Shown: positions 41,823 to 54,260, numbered from the stretch's first letter. The stretch is DNA of 64,000 bases from Elysia chlorotica (GCA_003991915.1 RQTK01000227.1:396796-460795); one strand, 5' to 3'. Made by a program: numbers and translations. Notes: generated by a model not told the origin, from the letters alone.

Positions 41823-44800
41823 TAATGGATCGAAACTTGTTCACTCTTGTTATAAATACCCAAGTCTAACAACCATTTAAAATAAAATGCAAATCTCCAT
41901 ACTGTCTTGAGTCTTGATAAAAGTTTGAAATCTCCTTGAGATTTTCTCATATTTTCTATTGTCCTTTCTTAGAAGGAATGAGGGATGAACTAACAAAATG
42001 TGGATCAGTTTAAAAATAATATGATAAAAACTGGTCATAAACTTAACCAAGGAGAGCCACCCTTCTGTCAAAGTCGGTGACGTCTTAAATTATGCGATTG
42101 GGAGACACGAGGAACCCTCATTGCCAAGCAATAATATTATAGATCTATTTTTTTAAAATATCTGTGCATATATAGTATCTAGGTTCTAAAAAAGAAATTA
42201 ACATATTATTCCACATATAGATCTAGATTTAGATGACTGATAGTTTCTTTCCTGTAGAGAAACAAATCTTCCCGTCTCGTGTGTGTCGGAAATCTGGTTT
42301 ATTTCAGAAAATTTCCACTAATGGCCTCTATAAATAAGAACTGTCCAAATAAACTTGAAACCTCTTTCTTTATGGACTTTTGGAGTTAGATCTAGCCTAA
42401 AAATGTAAATAAATTTGAAACCTCTTGGAGTTAGATCTAGCCTAAAAATGTGTATTCAAATTATCAATTGGCGCCACAAGTGAAAAGTTATATTAAATAC
42501 TTAATAGGGTTTATCTTGAGCAGATTCCACCCAATCTGCTCTCCTAATTCATAGATTTGTATAAAATTTCCACTTGAAAAATCCAATGTGCTAAAATAAA
42601 TATATCATACAATAATCCAATGTGCTAAAATAAATATATCATACAATTTTTATAATGTAAGAAAATACCTGCTTGATTTAATTCGCTTAGATGTTGCATG
42701 GACTTTGATCAAAAAGCAGATTATTTTTCATATAAAAAGCTTTACCTTTCTTTTGATATCACTTGCTCTGTGGTGCGAATATATTTTTAGCAAAGGTAAC
42801 TTAATTTTAAACTCAGTGGGTTGTCAAAAAAGGCCAACAAGATTTGACCATAATGTTGCTAATTATTAAAAATAATTTTTCTATTTGTACAAAAAAGTTT
42901 ATATATTGCAAAGAAGATAAATAAAAAGGATATACACCACTGATTCCACTGGGTCCATAGGCCATGTCGGAAGAAATGGTCAACTTAGCCTTCTCACCTT
43001 TGCTGAGCTGTACACAAAGAAATTAGTAATAAAGTTCAATTTTGATAGACATTACACACATTATTACATATTATTCAATTGATAATAAATAAAGCCAAGT
43101 GATTTTTACACATTTGCTTTTTAATTTTTTCTAGACTTCAAACTCGCCAAAAAAATATATTTTAAAAATAAATGAATATAAAATCAGTCTTCTATAACCA
43201 GTTATAAACTTTTAGTTTGTTCACCCCAACATAACCATAAAGAAAATTTTTGCTAGTAAAACTGGGCACTGGGACACTCAGGAAATTTTAATTTTGTATA
43301 AAAACCCATGTTACGTAAACATAAATGCTTCTGATGAATGTAGAACTTGCAGTATTTAAAGTAATTGAGTTTTAGAAAGGGTGTCCCTAAAATGAATCTT
43401 GAATGCAACTAGAGCTAAAAATTGCTAATTAGCCCTACATTGATATTTTCATATTTTATTTGAATGTTATGAGAGGTTGATAATTATTGTTAGAAGTGCT
43501 GTATGCACATGCTGTTTAAATAAAAAGAAATAACGAACATAGGGACAAACCTGAAGGTACTCAATGGCTAGACTAGAGCACTAGCTGATATAACCATAAA
43601 CAAAGCTAAGGCTGATGATATAAGAAGACTAGTGTTTAGAATACTAGATAGGAGATCACAATTTTACAACCATTCAGGGTGTTCATATCTGTTTAAGAAA
43701 CTATAGTTCAACAAAACTTCGCATTTAATTTGTAATGATGGTTATACAGTGACATGATGTGACTTATGCAAAGTAAAAACTTTTTTGTGTGGTCACGATT
43801 TTTTAAAACTTACTAATATAAAGTGTTGAACCCTTTCCCCGGCATGCTATGAGAATCTGATTCCTGGCAAGTGGGTGCACTACACCCATGACATGTTTTG
43901 AGCAAAAAGGCATATGGATGTTGTTTTTAGTTGCCTACTCAGACAAATCAAACCCAAATCCTTTAACCCTAACCCAAAGGGACCTGTGGAATTCATTTCA
44001 CAAGAACCTGTAGTACTATGTACCTTGTGCATCTGCAGGAAAAATCTATTCAAATATGCATCCATAGCGAGTAATAGTAGTTTAGGTAGAGCGCCCTGAA
44101 AAGGTTCAACAAAGACTAGGAGACGCATGCTCAAGCTTATGTGGTACCAGTAGTGACTTTAAAGCACATAATATGAGAAGAATATGGAAGAAGTCAATTG
44201 ACATAAAATGTGATTAGATTAGCTTGCTGATGCTGGCCTAAGAAAGCTATCTTGCATCCACAGATAGAAATATGCCTTTGCTTTAGTAGAAAAAAGTCAG
44301 GCTTATTAATTTCAAAATATAAAAATCAACCTGTTCGTACATGTATAATAAAGAGGCAAATATAAAAAATACTTACTTTGCAGAAACCTTCATCCCAACC
44401 TGTAGATTTAAAAAAATGTGGAAAATTTTTTTTTAACAAATCACAAAATTAATGATTGATTATTAATAATAATAATAATACTATTAACTTCAGAATTTCA
44501 TGATTAATATTGCTGCAGACAAATTTTTTTTGGTTAACTTCAGGGTTTCTGTTTTATTTCTCTTAACTTTCACTGCTACTCATGGGTAAAATACTAAAAA
44601 CATCCGGGCTGTGAAAAATCAAAACTCTTTTTAATCATATGGTGCCAATTTTAAGATAATAACTAATGTATTCCTCAGTATGTGTGTTATGTTTCTATCT
44701 GAGTTGTTATTTCAGAAATTAATAATTTATTGATTTTTTTTTTGGTCAAATTTTTTTATGAACCATATGCTTACCCTGAAGTCAATCCATTTGTGAGTGA

Positions 44801-46134
44801 AAACACCCATATACTCTTAAATAAGATTCTGCAATGGCTATACTTAATAATTTGCTTTGTCTTGTTACTTCTTTTACACAGTAATTATACTGTGCTGACT
44901 GATCCCAGGAACCTTGCTTATTTGTAAGTTTTGTTGCGTAACGTCCAACTTTATTGTGGAGATTGCAGGGAGACCAGGACTACTGTCTCAGCCAATCACA
45001 TTACACAGACACTGACCCAAACAGTAGAGGGCAAAATCAGGAAAATAAATAAATATCGTGGGATTTGAACCGCAGACTTTCTTATCTAGAGACCAATACT
45101 CTGCCACTTGAGCCAGTCCGCCCCCGAGTCTTGTGTAAATTTATACATTTGACAACTACAAGTAGTGCAAAATAACAGAGCAGGCCTTGTCTTAAATAGA
45201 AAGAAAATGTCCCGCATTCCAACTCCCCTCCTAAACAAATGCACTGTCTATAATAATTATAATAATAATAATAATAATAATAATGTATACAGTGGAATCA
45301 ATTCAATATATACTACTTAGATAAAACTTAAAAGTTAACTTTGTACTAGTGACTGTAAAGTTAAATAAAGAGACTTCATACCTCGAAAATAGTTTATAAA
45401 AAGCTTTGATTATCTTTAACAGGGTTTCTCTTGAGCGGATTTATCATTATATTATTATGATTATAGATCATTATTTATTCTAAGGTTAGACCTGCATGTG
45501 AGCCGTAATCAAATTGTCTGGACCTTTTCGCACTCATCACCATGCCAAATCTTGACTTTATCTCAACATTAAAAGAAGTCACTTTATAAACCTTCAACAG
45601 TTTAGTTAAAATTTCTAAGTTAACAGATAGAAATTTGTTTTGTCAGTATAAAGCCCTTAAAAAATGAACAAAGAAATCTGTTTGAAACTTATGTTGATAT
45701 CCTAAAGTTCAGAATTTGCATTTATATGAATATTTTTTACTATCTCATTCCAGTTCAAATTTAACATATAGCCACGTTTTCAGATGATTTACATAAAAGA
45801 TGCATTTCCTAACTTTGTAACAAATGTAAAAAAATCTGAAGTTATCGTATGCCAAACTCTAGGGGGGAGGGAGACTTAGAGAGGAGAGGGAGAGAGAGAG
45901 AGGAGGAACCTAAATTTGTGGAGAAAGAGGGGAGAGGGAACTAGATTTGTGGAGAGAGAGAAAGAAGAGGGTGATAGAGGGTTGAGAGGAAGTGAGTAAG
46001 AGATATGAAAGAAGAAGAAAATTAATAGTCAAAGCTTAATTTGTGGAGAGAGAGATAGATTAAGAGAAAGGAATAAAGATGGACAAGTTCAAATAAGTTT
46101 ACAAATAGTGGAGAGACAGAAAGAGAGAGGGAGG

Positions 46135-46217
<83 letters not shown>

Positions 46218-48516
46218 AATCTAGGTTTCAGTCGACTAAATTTCTACATCTAGATAGATTGGAAATAAATTTCTTTTCAAGCTTGATTTGAAAAACAAGA
46301 GAGCCTCATATTTTTTAAAGTTAAAAATACTACCGGTTTTTAATTTAACGACAGAATTTGAGTGAAAATAAGATGCCATCAACCATGATGTCTCATAAGT
46401 TCAGTGCATCTATAGGGAATTCGCATCTGCGGAGCTTGACATCATCGGCTACGCCGAGTCCAGCCGAGTTAGATCTAGGAACATGACTATTTGTATATGA
46501 GAACTCCAGTGCTGTAGAATCAAATTTTACTAAACTTCGTCAAATTGCTGTTAAGAGTATAGCCAGCCATGAAGGGATAGATAAAGTATAATCAATTAAC
46601 TTAAGAGGCGGCTTACAAATTTGTAGGCAATCCCGTGATCGACTGTCAGTGCTTCACTACTAGCCGCTTATTGAGTGGCGGGTTTCCGATAATAATTAAA
46701 TATGACGTCACTCAAGTTTTGGCAGTAAAATTTAGCAGATTGTCCCTGATTGTGGGAAATCCGACAGCTGTCAGAAACATGCAAGTCTATAACTATAAGG
46801 TTCTTGTTAAATACACCTGCTGCTCAACTAACAAGTGAGCTTCATGCAATCATAGAAAGAAGATATGACCCAACAAAATTTATGCCTGATTGATCAATTT
46901 TTAAAGTAATACGACTGACAAGGACTCATTTTCTTACCTTTGATGACTTGACCAACTCCAATTTTGGTCTCAAAAGGCCTGCCTCTGTCTCTGGAGGAGT
47001 CAAATTTCTTTCCATCAGCTAAAGTTCCTGCAAAACATTTTAAAAAGACAATGTCAATGAGTGTTTTATAAAAATAATGATTTGGCTAAAATGAAAATAA
47101 CTAAAGAAAAGCTACATGACTGAACAATGTTAGCTTGTTACCAATTGAAAAAAAGCTATAGTATTATACATTAATACATGTACATGTACTATGTTTTGAA
47201 TGTAGGTGTAATAAATTCTAACTAATTAAAAAAAAAATCTGAACAATAAAATTTATTTTCGATACAATAAAGTATGAACTTATGGCCAATAGATAAACTA
47301 ACCTGTATAGTGCACAACCACTGTTTGTCCTTTCTTTGCAAATGTCTTTCCTGAAAAGATAGATAAAAAAAAGCATACTTTCACATACAAACCTTTTAAA
47401 AATCCAAAGTTAAAGGTAAAAAAAAAAAGTCATATTTACAAATGCCGTTGAGGTTTTTGACATTTTTCTACAGATTCTGTATAGGTTTAGTTCAGGAAGA
47501 CAATTATAATTATAGCAACGCAACTAGGCTAGTCCGCCAGCTTGGACATCAGCAGGAATTTCTTGCGATTTTGTTCATTGCTCTCTTTATACGATGATTT
47601 GACCTGGTAAATGAACTCTATAGTACAAACCAAACTTTAGATACAACCAGATACGAGGATTAACTTTCTACTAGTGCATATTTAATTAATTATATTCTAA
47701 CGTGTAGAAGTAGAGCTACAAGTCCATAAAGTTAGGACGCAGTGTTTCGTTTCCCATGTTTTGTTCACGCCCGAGTCCGGGGATATGTGGAGATCGTCCG
47801 GGGATATGTCGAGATCAACAAACATGGGGTAAGAACCCAATGAGTGGTGATAAAATTTGGTCAGGCTTCATGGCACATGAGCGTGGAAGGAATCTTGCCT
47901 CTCCATTGGTTTAAACTTCTGTCAACGTCTATTTATAATTGAACTAATCATACATTCATTAAATGAACAGTGGACTTGTGTTGTTTTCCTTCTTTCGTTT
48001 GTGAGGCTATTTCTATAGTTATTTAATCATGTCTTGATATGGAATTTATCAATTATATTTTCTAAACACAATGCGTCGAAAAATTGTACCTTGATGACCA
48101 TCTTACTTTGACAATGCTTGTATTGTCATCTTAAAGGCACCTTAAACAGGTAGGCAAAAGCTGAAAGATCCCCCAAAATTTTTTTTAAACAATTTACAAT
48201 GATCTGACTGATTGATTTTTTTTGTTAAATAAATTAAAAATGTGTTCCTTCCTCATACAACTTACAAGTATTCTCAATTGTTTACTTTTTGTTATACCCC
48301 CCGTCTCAGTAAATCAGGTTAGCAATTGTGGTTAAAGTCAGTAACGAGCAGTTCTGGTGATGATTTTTTTTTAATAAAGATGAATTTTTGCTGTAAATTC
48401 TTACATTAAGATTTCACTACCTAAAAGGTAAAATTCATGTTCCATTTGGTTACTAGCAGTAGCACTAAAGAACACAACAAAGTAATTATCTAGTGAGGGA
48501 GGGAGGGAGGGAGGGA

Positions 48517-48552
<36 letters not shown>

Positions 48553-50467
48553 CATACCTGTCAGGCATGACCATCCTCAAACTCAATTTTGACTTTCCAT
48601 TCTAATAAATAAGCCACTCTTTTTTCCCCTGGACCTTTTAAGCATGCTCTTAAGTATAAAAATAAAAAAATAAAAATTTTCAGGTTAAAGCTCTAATTTT
48701 AAATTAATCACACACAAAAATGAAGTGTGATGTTTGGAAAAATTACATAATATTAAGAATCATACAAATTTATATTTTAACATTATAATTATTCTTCAGA
48801 ATTTCTACTCAAACTCAAAGTATTGAAAATTATTCATCAGGTTTGATTACTTCCAGATCACAGGCTTGCATATATTTTTTTAATTCATATCTAAACCTAT
48901 AGATCTCTTAAGAGTAAAAAAAAAAAAAAAGAAAATCAGATTGATTAATAAGTTGTTTCTTGTTTTACATTTTTTTCAAAATTAAAAAAAAAAAAATCAG
49001 CCAAGCGTTTAATCTCTTATTGATTAATTGGATTGGTAACTTCTCACCACACACACTCTTCGCTCTGTCTTTCAGCTTAAGACTAATCTTTATTATTTCA
49101 CTCTTTTTAGATCTAGATTTAATTTTTTTCACTACTGCTGCTTTTATTTTACATTTAGATATTTAATCTCCATGGTCTATTCATCTGTTTTTACTTTTTG
49201 TAAATAATATATCTCTTTTTATCTTTTACATGTAAAATCTTAGTGTGTACGTAAAAAAAATATTTTTCTTCTTAGTCATTTTTTTTGTCTGATGAAGGCC
49301 TAACTGAGAACCTCTTGATCTGGAGACCCAACGCAATACCACTTGAGCCAGTTTGACCCAGTTCAGCTAAGGCACTCAAACTATCCCTACACCCTTAACC
49401 AGTGAGTTTTATTACCACCATCAGTTTTTCATGGGTGGGAGAAAAATTCAGAAAGCCTGCAATACCAGCGAATTTTGGCAATTTGTCCGGAAAACCCTAC
49501 AACAACCCATCTTAGAGACTGTTACAGTACCTCTGCTGGCCTTTTTTTCATAAAGATTCATAAACCAATTAATAAAGAGATAATTGGAAACCTACATTGA
49601 ACCAAACGTTATATCGCAAGCTAAATAATGTAGGCAAAAATGTTGTAAGCTACCTCGGATATTTTATAGAAAGTAACTTGCAGAAACGTAAAAATGATCG
49701 CATATTAATAACCAAATGAAAAAAGGCAAAAAAAAATGTTCAAAATAGACGTGATTAGCTTGGAGTCAACGGAAATCAACAAATAATAACAAAAATTTGG
49801 AACGCACTCAAATTTCAGGGGAGGTAATTTTTAGAGTCAAGGGAAAAAACTTTTGAGATAATTATATATATCTCTTTTAACCTCTTAGTTTTGAGATCTT
49901 TAATGATATTTTAATGTTGCATTTTAAAACATTTTATTAATGTTCACGCAATCTTGAAATTAAAATATTTATTAGGCTAGAACTAATTTTATCTAATTAA
50001 AAAATTGTTTTAACTCATTTTCATCATATGCAACAACAGTTCACATGTATAAAACTCAGGACAAAAATTATTGATGTTATATAGAAATTCAAATTTTGCG
50101 AAAACGGAATAGTAAACAATTCAATACAATGCAACAAAAACATTTTAAGTACATTGAAAGAACCAGCGTTAAAAGACCTTAATATAAATGTGATATATCT
50201 ATAATCTAACTTTAAATTGCTCAACTTTTTTTGTAGGTTAAGACGTGTAACAGTAATTATTATAAGAACTACTAAAGAAGGCTAAGTACGATAGAACCTA
50301 GATCTAGAATCTAGACCTAGATCTAATCTAGATCTAGCTACCTGCTACTAGATCTAGATCTGTCCAGATTACGGTCAAATCTGCAGTAGATTTTATATCT
50401 AGAATATCTATGATCATAAAAGTTAATTACCATCGCCAGGAGATATACTTTCGACCTCAACTCCCAT
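41095..50467 (-). CDS. FKBP1A: FKBP12-type peptidyl-prolyl cis-trans isomerase, six exons, 109 residues
   Basis: Cytosolic FK506/rapamycin-binding prolyl isomerase. The family also stabilises ryanodine receptors and binds type I TGF-beta receptors. Minus-strand exons: 50467-50431, 47350-47303, 47027-46938, 44399-44377, 43007-42934, 41152-41095, totalling 330 nt with stop TGA at 41097-41095. The product starts [20 protein letters not shown] and ends [11 protein letters not shown], close to the usual 108 residues. Ligand and active-site residues are present (numbered with Met 1): Tyr27, Phe37, Asp38, Phe47, Val56, Ile57, Trp60, Tyr83, Ile92, Phe100. ATG chosen because MGV...SPGDG is the family's exact N-terminus. 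The segment after the central Trp reads WDEGFCKLSKG, replacing the usual EEGVAQMSVG. Introns 1-4 are GT-AG; the last is AT-AC. It converges on the MAST gene. FKBP1A and FKBP1B cannot be told apart in an invertebrate. Confidence 0.96.
41153..42933 (-). other. U12-type AT-AC intron of the FKBP12 gene
   Basis: On the minus strand the intron begins ATATCCTTTT (42933-42924), a full match to the U12 AT-AC donor consensus. It ends CCCTCAC with TTCCTTAAT (41170-41162), a U12-type branch site, about 11 nt before the AC. No GT-AG alternative reproduces the conserved protein join. Confidence 0.9.
42581..42650. repeat. 34-36-bp tandem duplication in FKBP12 intron
   Basis: ATCCAATGTGCTAAAATAAA and the following ATATATCATACAAT occur twice in tandem in the U12-type intron. 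A similar local duplication (TTAGATCTAGCCTAAAAATG) lies at about 42388-42451. Confidence 0.85.
42934..43007 (-). CDS. FKBP1A: FKBP12 exon 5
   Basis: Acceptor tgtacag. Encodes [20 protein letters not shown] then GISG, matching FKBP12 AKLTISPDYAYG. It ends in phase 2 at an AT-type donor, ATATCCTTT. Confidence 0.95.
44377..44399 (-). CDS. FKBP1A: FKBP12 exon 4, 23-nt microexon
   Basis: Acceptor cctacag-type (ctacag), donor gtaagt. Encodes GWDEGFCK, including the pocket-floor Trp. Phases 1 in and 0 out link exons 3 and 5 exactly. Confidence 0.92.
44935..45125 (-). mobile_element. tRNA-derived SINE, minus orientation
   Basis: On the minus strand, a tRNA-like head with A-box TGGCTCAAGTGGCAG (45115-45101) and B-box GGTTCAAATCC (45071-45061) precedes a body shared with the element at 36.3-36.6 kb. 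It lies in the last intron of the FKBP12 gene. Confidence 0.7.
46938..47027 (-). CDS. FKBP1A: FKBP12 exon 3
   Basis: Acceptor ttttgcag, donor gtaaga. Encodes [20 protein letters not shown] then [10 protein letters not shown], carrying FDSS, PF and VI binding-pocket residues. Confidence 0.97.
47303..47350 (-). CDS. FKBP1A: FKBP12 exon 2
   Basis: Acceptor ttttcag, donor gttagt. Encodes [16 protein letters not shown], with the conserved VHYTG. Confidence 0.97.
47351..50430. other. FKBP12 intron 1
   Basis: AT-rich with (GGGA)n-(GA)n at 48497-48551, a SINE head at 49.3 kb, and a CTAGAT-rich palindromic cluster at 50297-50363. A local duplication of GTCCGGGGATATGT occurs at about 47776-47804. Confidence 0.5.
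49300..49360 (-). mobile_element. SINE head fragment, minus orientation
   Basis: CTCTTGATCTGGAGACCCAA followed by ACCACTTGAGCCAGTTTG matches the head of the SINE at 45.06-45.12 kb. No body is recognisable. Confidence 0.45.
50431..50467 (-). CDS. FKBP1A: FKBP12 exon 1 (coding part)
   Basis: Encodes [12 protein letters not shown] plus one base of the next Gly codon; donor gtaatt. Upstream (to about 50.6 kb) is probably 5' UTR and promoter, with no clear TATA box seen. Confidence 0.95.
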
Positions 50468-50699
50468 TTTTTAATTTAAACTTTTTTTTAATGTCGTTCT
50501 GGTAAGTGGAGTACAGCTTGTCTTGTGCACACTAGGCCAGTACAGTCGCTTCTTTTTGGCTCAAGCCGCTCAAATGGCGTGAAGCTGACGGGCCAAACCG
50601 ATTATAGTGCTGGGGCAAAATAAAGTAACCGGACTTCGTGGTTACATCGGAGTCCTATCGTACCCACATAGTTCAATCAACAGCACTAAACGACTTTTT

Positions 50700-50846
50700 T
50701 TGGCCGCGTCCTTTTCCACCGTTTATCGCCGGTGGTAGAAATACGGTGTTTTTTACAACCGTACAAACCGGCGTTCTTTTCCACCGTTTATAGAACTTTT
50801 TAGAAGGCGGACAAAAATCGGCGTTCTTTTCCACCGCCCACGAAAG
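50700..50846. repeat. GC-rich minisatellite upstream of FKBP12
   Basis: The motif GCGTTCTTTTCCACCG occurs three times in diverged form (near 50705, 50771 and 50821), spaced 65 and 50 bp, with flanking ACAAA and CGG blocks. It lies about 240 bp upstream of the FKBP12 start codon on the opposite side of the likely promoter. Confidence 0.65.
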
Positions 50847-51638
50847 GTTGAAAACCTAGGTCTCTTCACACTGTTTATTTGTGATGTGTTGCATACCATA
50901 CTGAAAGTTTTAAACTGACGTTTTTGTTCAAATATGCTTTGACTATTTACAAAAATATAATATGTTCGTGAAAATTATAGACGCATGTTCGGCATGGGTT
51001 TATATTTGCCCTTTTTGTTATACGCTACAGTTAGAATGTTTGACCCATGTATGAAAACTTTAACCATTTACCCCCCCCCCCCTCCCGGGACCCAGCGATA
51101 GGCAGATAAACAACTCACGGTGATTTAGATTTATGTAGATCTAAATGTAGATCCCATATCTAGGTCTAGATTCAAAATCTATAAAAACTTTTGTAGTCTT
51201 TATCAACAGATATCACGATCGAGATCCACATGGCTGTATAACCATTGTACCCGACGAATCATATAGATCTGTGTCAAAACAACTACATTAATATTTTTGC
51301 ACCAATCTTCTTCAAAACGATAGTCATCTGTGTATAAACAAGAAAGGTTACTCGGGAAGATAGGGCGGATACTAAAATGGAGAGGAAGAGGGAGGAAGGG
51401 AAATAGAGAGAATGAGAAAGAGAGAGAGAGAGCTTTCACTGATTTATAACGTTATCATGAGTCCACATCAGACATTTTTTTTAATTAAGAGTCTAGATGT
51501 AGATCTAGCAGTGAACTGAAAGGCATAAACATAACTGCCATCTGATCATAAGCTACTATGACCACTATGAACACAAAGAAAGAAAACTTGTTACGTGCGC
51601 TTAAATGATGGAAAAGAACGACGATTTTTGTTACACCG

Positions 51639-51639
<1 letters not shown>

Positions 51640-51701
<62 letters not shown>

Positions 51702-51845
51702 TGCGCTCGCGGTGCGGGCCGGTGCGTCGCCTCTCGCTTTGTCGTCAGGGATTCCCCGATTCTGGGCCTGAAATATTTAGCGCCGCAATTTGCTCGCTGC
51801 GAAAGGCTTGACCTCTCGCTCTGTCTATTATTATTATTATTTTTC
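51640..51845. repeat. (ATT)n microsatellite split by a GC-rich ~125-bp block
   Basis: (ATT)n at 51640-51701 is followed by a CpG-rich block at 51703-51826 and then more ATT repeats. The block is flanked by similar CTCTCGCT(t/c)TGTC motifs (51731 and 51813). This looks like an insertion into the microsatellite; its nature is unknown. Confidence 0.5.
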
Positions 51846-52429
51846 TTCTTTTTTTTTTCTTTTTCTTTTTTTTTTTTAAATTCATTTTCACATCATTTTC
51901 TTTCCATTCAGGAAAAAATATTTTCTTAGCTCTTCTTTTCTCGAAAAGAAAAAGTTTTTATAATTTAGGTTTGTGGGGTTAGCCTAAATCTCTGCCTTGT
52001 TAATAGTATAAGTACACTTTGGACTTGGCGATCTAGCTTGGTTGTATTCATGGTTAGTTGCGTGCAAGATTCGTCGAAGTCTACACGTATAGGCGAATCA
52101 GTATTACCAATCCAGCACAGGCATGCTTGTACGTGTAATACACATCAGTTCGAGAGGGTACACATTTTGACCTGCTTTTCCATATTAACTATATAACTTT
52201 GCTGTATGTTTTAAATTATGATTTCACAAATTTGACGAGCAATAGTTGGATATCATATCGAACGTGAAAAATTCCTCCTTAAAATCCTACCCCAAATTTT
52301 AATTTGTAACTACAGTGATAGTGAAACATAGAAAGTAATGTCCGTCCTGACATCACATTATTTTTGTTCGCTCTGGCAAAGCTGAACTTCCCCACAACGT
52401 ACTGGGCTGCGATCACTCACTTCGTAAAA

Positions 52430-52461
<32 letters not shown>

Positions 52462-52613
52462 ATCGCGGTGCGTGGATTCAAATTCGGTTTATCCTATTCC
52501 ATTTCATAATATTTACTACTAGGTATACTGTGCTATCTGTCTCAAATTAAGCTTATATACATTTATATTCGCAGCCAAAATTGGTACATGTACACGGCGG
52601 TTCTGCTATGATT

Positions 52614-53315
52614 CCTCAGGGTAATAATGGAATCATATATAACCGGATCAACAGTTCGGATTCTCATGTCGCTTTCCGCCCAAGTCTAAAATTTCGCCGG
52701 CCAAAGAATTTTCTTTTGGCGATGCTCTATGACCTTTCTGAAGTATTCAGCACGGCACTGCCGGAAGTTCATAATCTGGAGTTTCTCAACTTAGGAGACA
52801 TTCAATTTTGAGTCAATTATCGAGTTAAACATCGTTCATTGGGATACTGGGGGACGCTCATAGTCATATTTTATACTAGGCTAATCATGGCCCTAGGATG
52901 ATGATGATGATGATGATACGTTGCTAAGTTGTGCGTATTCCTCTCTTTATTATCATATTACTCCTATTACTTGCGCACATCATCTACTGTTACACATGTA
53001 TTTTACTAACTCTATTGTGTTTGATTTATTGTGTCCCTCATTTGCTAAGTTGTGCGTATTCCTTTCTTTATTATAATATTGCTCCTACTACTTGCGCTCA
53101 TGCATCTACTGTTAGACATGTATTTTTCTAACTCTAGTTGTGTTTGATTTTTTGTGTCCCTCAGTTGCTAAGTTGTGCGTTTTCCCCCCCTTTATTACTT
53201 ATATTATTACTTGCGCACATGCATCTACTGTTAGACATGTATTTTTCTAACTCTAGTTGTGTTTGATTTTTTGTGTACCTCAGTTGCTAAGTTGTGCGTA
53301 TTCTTCTCTTTATTA

Positions 53316-53387
<72 letters not shown>

Positions 53388-53670
53388 CTCAGGGTAATAA
53401 TGGAATCATATATAACCGGATCAACAGTTCGGATTATCATGTCGCTTTCCGCCCAAGTCTAAAATTTCGCCGGCCAAAGAATTTTCTTTTGGCGATGCTC
53501 TGTGACCTTTCTGAAGTATTCAGCACGGCACTGCCGGAAGTTCATAATCTGGAGGTTTCTCAACTTAGGAGACACTCAATTTTGAGTCAATTATCGAGTT
53601 AAACATCGTTCATTGGGATACTGGGTGACGCTCATAGTCATATTTCATACTAGGCTAATCATGGCCCTAG
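52614..53670 (+). repeat. Direct duplication (283 bp, about 98% identical) flanking a ~120-bp satellite
   Basis: The block at 52614-52896 recurs at 53387-53670 with about six differences. Between them lie three to four ~120-bp tandem units (starts near 52921, 53042, 53164, 53282), each beginning GTTGCTAAGTTGTGCG, then an (ACT)n run at 53318-53387. The duplicated block is open over ~230 bp, but its translation resembles nothing I know. Confidence 0.85.
53318..53387. repeat. (ACT)n microsatellite
   Basis: Pure ACT run of about 70 bp joining the satellite array to the second 283-bp duplicate. Confidence 0.97.
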
Positions 53671-53734
53671 ATTTAGATTTTTTAAACGGATTTTTTCTTC
53701 TTAATAAATTAAATATAGTCCGAATCCTAAAATT

Positions 53735-53905
53735 TGTGTCCCTCAGTTGCTAAGTTGTGCGTTTTCCCCCCCTTTATTACTTATCCTATTACTTGCGCAC
53801 ATGCATCTACTGTTAGACATGTATTTTTCTAACTCTAGTTGTGTTTGATTGATTGTGTACCTCAGTTGCTAAGTTGTGCGCATTCCTCTCTTTATTATAA
53901 TAATA
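53735..53905 (+). repeat. Further ~120-bp satellite units
   Basis: Two more units (near 53746 and 53866) with CCTCAGTTGCTAAGTTGTGC follow the second 283-bp copy. Another single copy of the same tail is at 55337-55375. Confidence 0.8.
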
Positions 53906-54260
53906 GGTAGACACGTGCATCTTCGTATTCACCATCATACATACTGTATTGGCTAGATCTATATTTAGATGTATGTGATCGTGAGTAAATTTCATGACAA
54001 ACGACTCGCACCGTCATGTGCCTCCAAGTCATGGGATATGTCACATGACATCTTCAGCTGTACCTAAAGAATAAGAAACACTGAATTTAGTGGATTGTTG
54101 ATTGTGCATACTTTTATGATGTATCTGTTGTATATTGTGCACAGATAAGAGTTGTAACGTGAGAATAGCAACAAAGTGGGGAAAACTTGTCAGCTCGAAA
54201 TACATTCATTTTCAAATACAGAAATTGTAGATAACGGTAGGTGATTAGCTTGACCAGCAA

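Larger units (their letters stand above)
43008..46937. other. FKBP12 introns 3 and 4 (around the 23-nt exon at 44377-44399)
   Basis: AT-rich with a SINE (44935-45125), (AAT)n at about 44462-44480 and 45254-45285, and a purine-rich tract with (AG)n at 46139-46213. No other gene recognised. Confidence 0.5.

Noticed and set aside
43880..44134. Overlapping open frames on both strands in an FKBP12 intron
   Set aside because: No family resemblance and no splice context; nearby TTTAACCCTAACCC is too short to be telomeric repeat.
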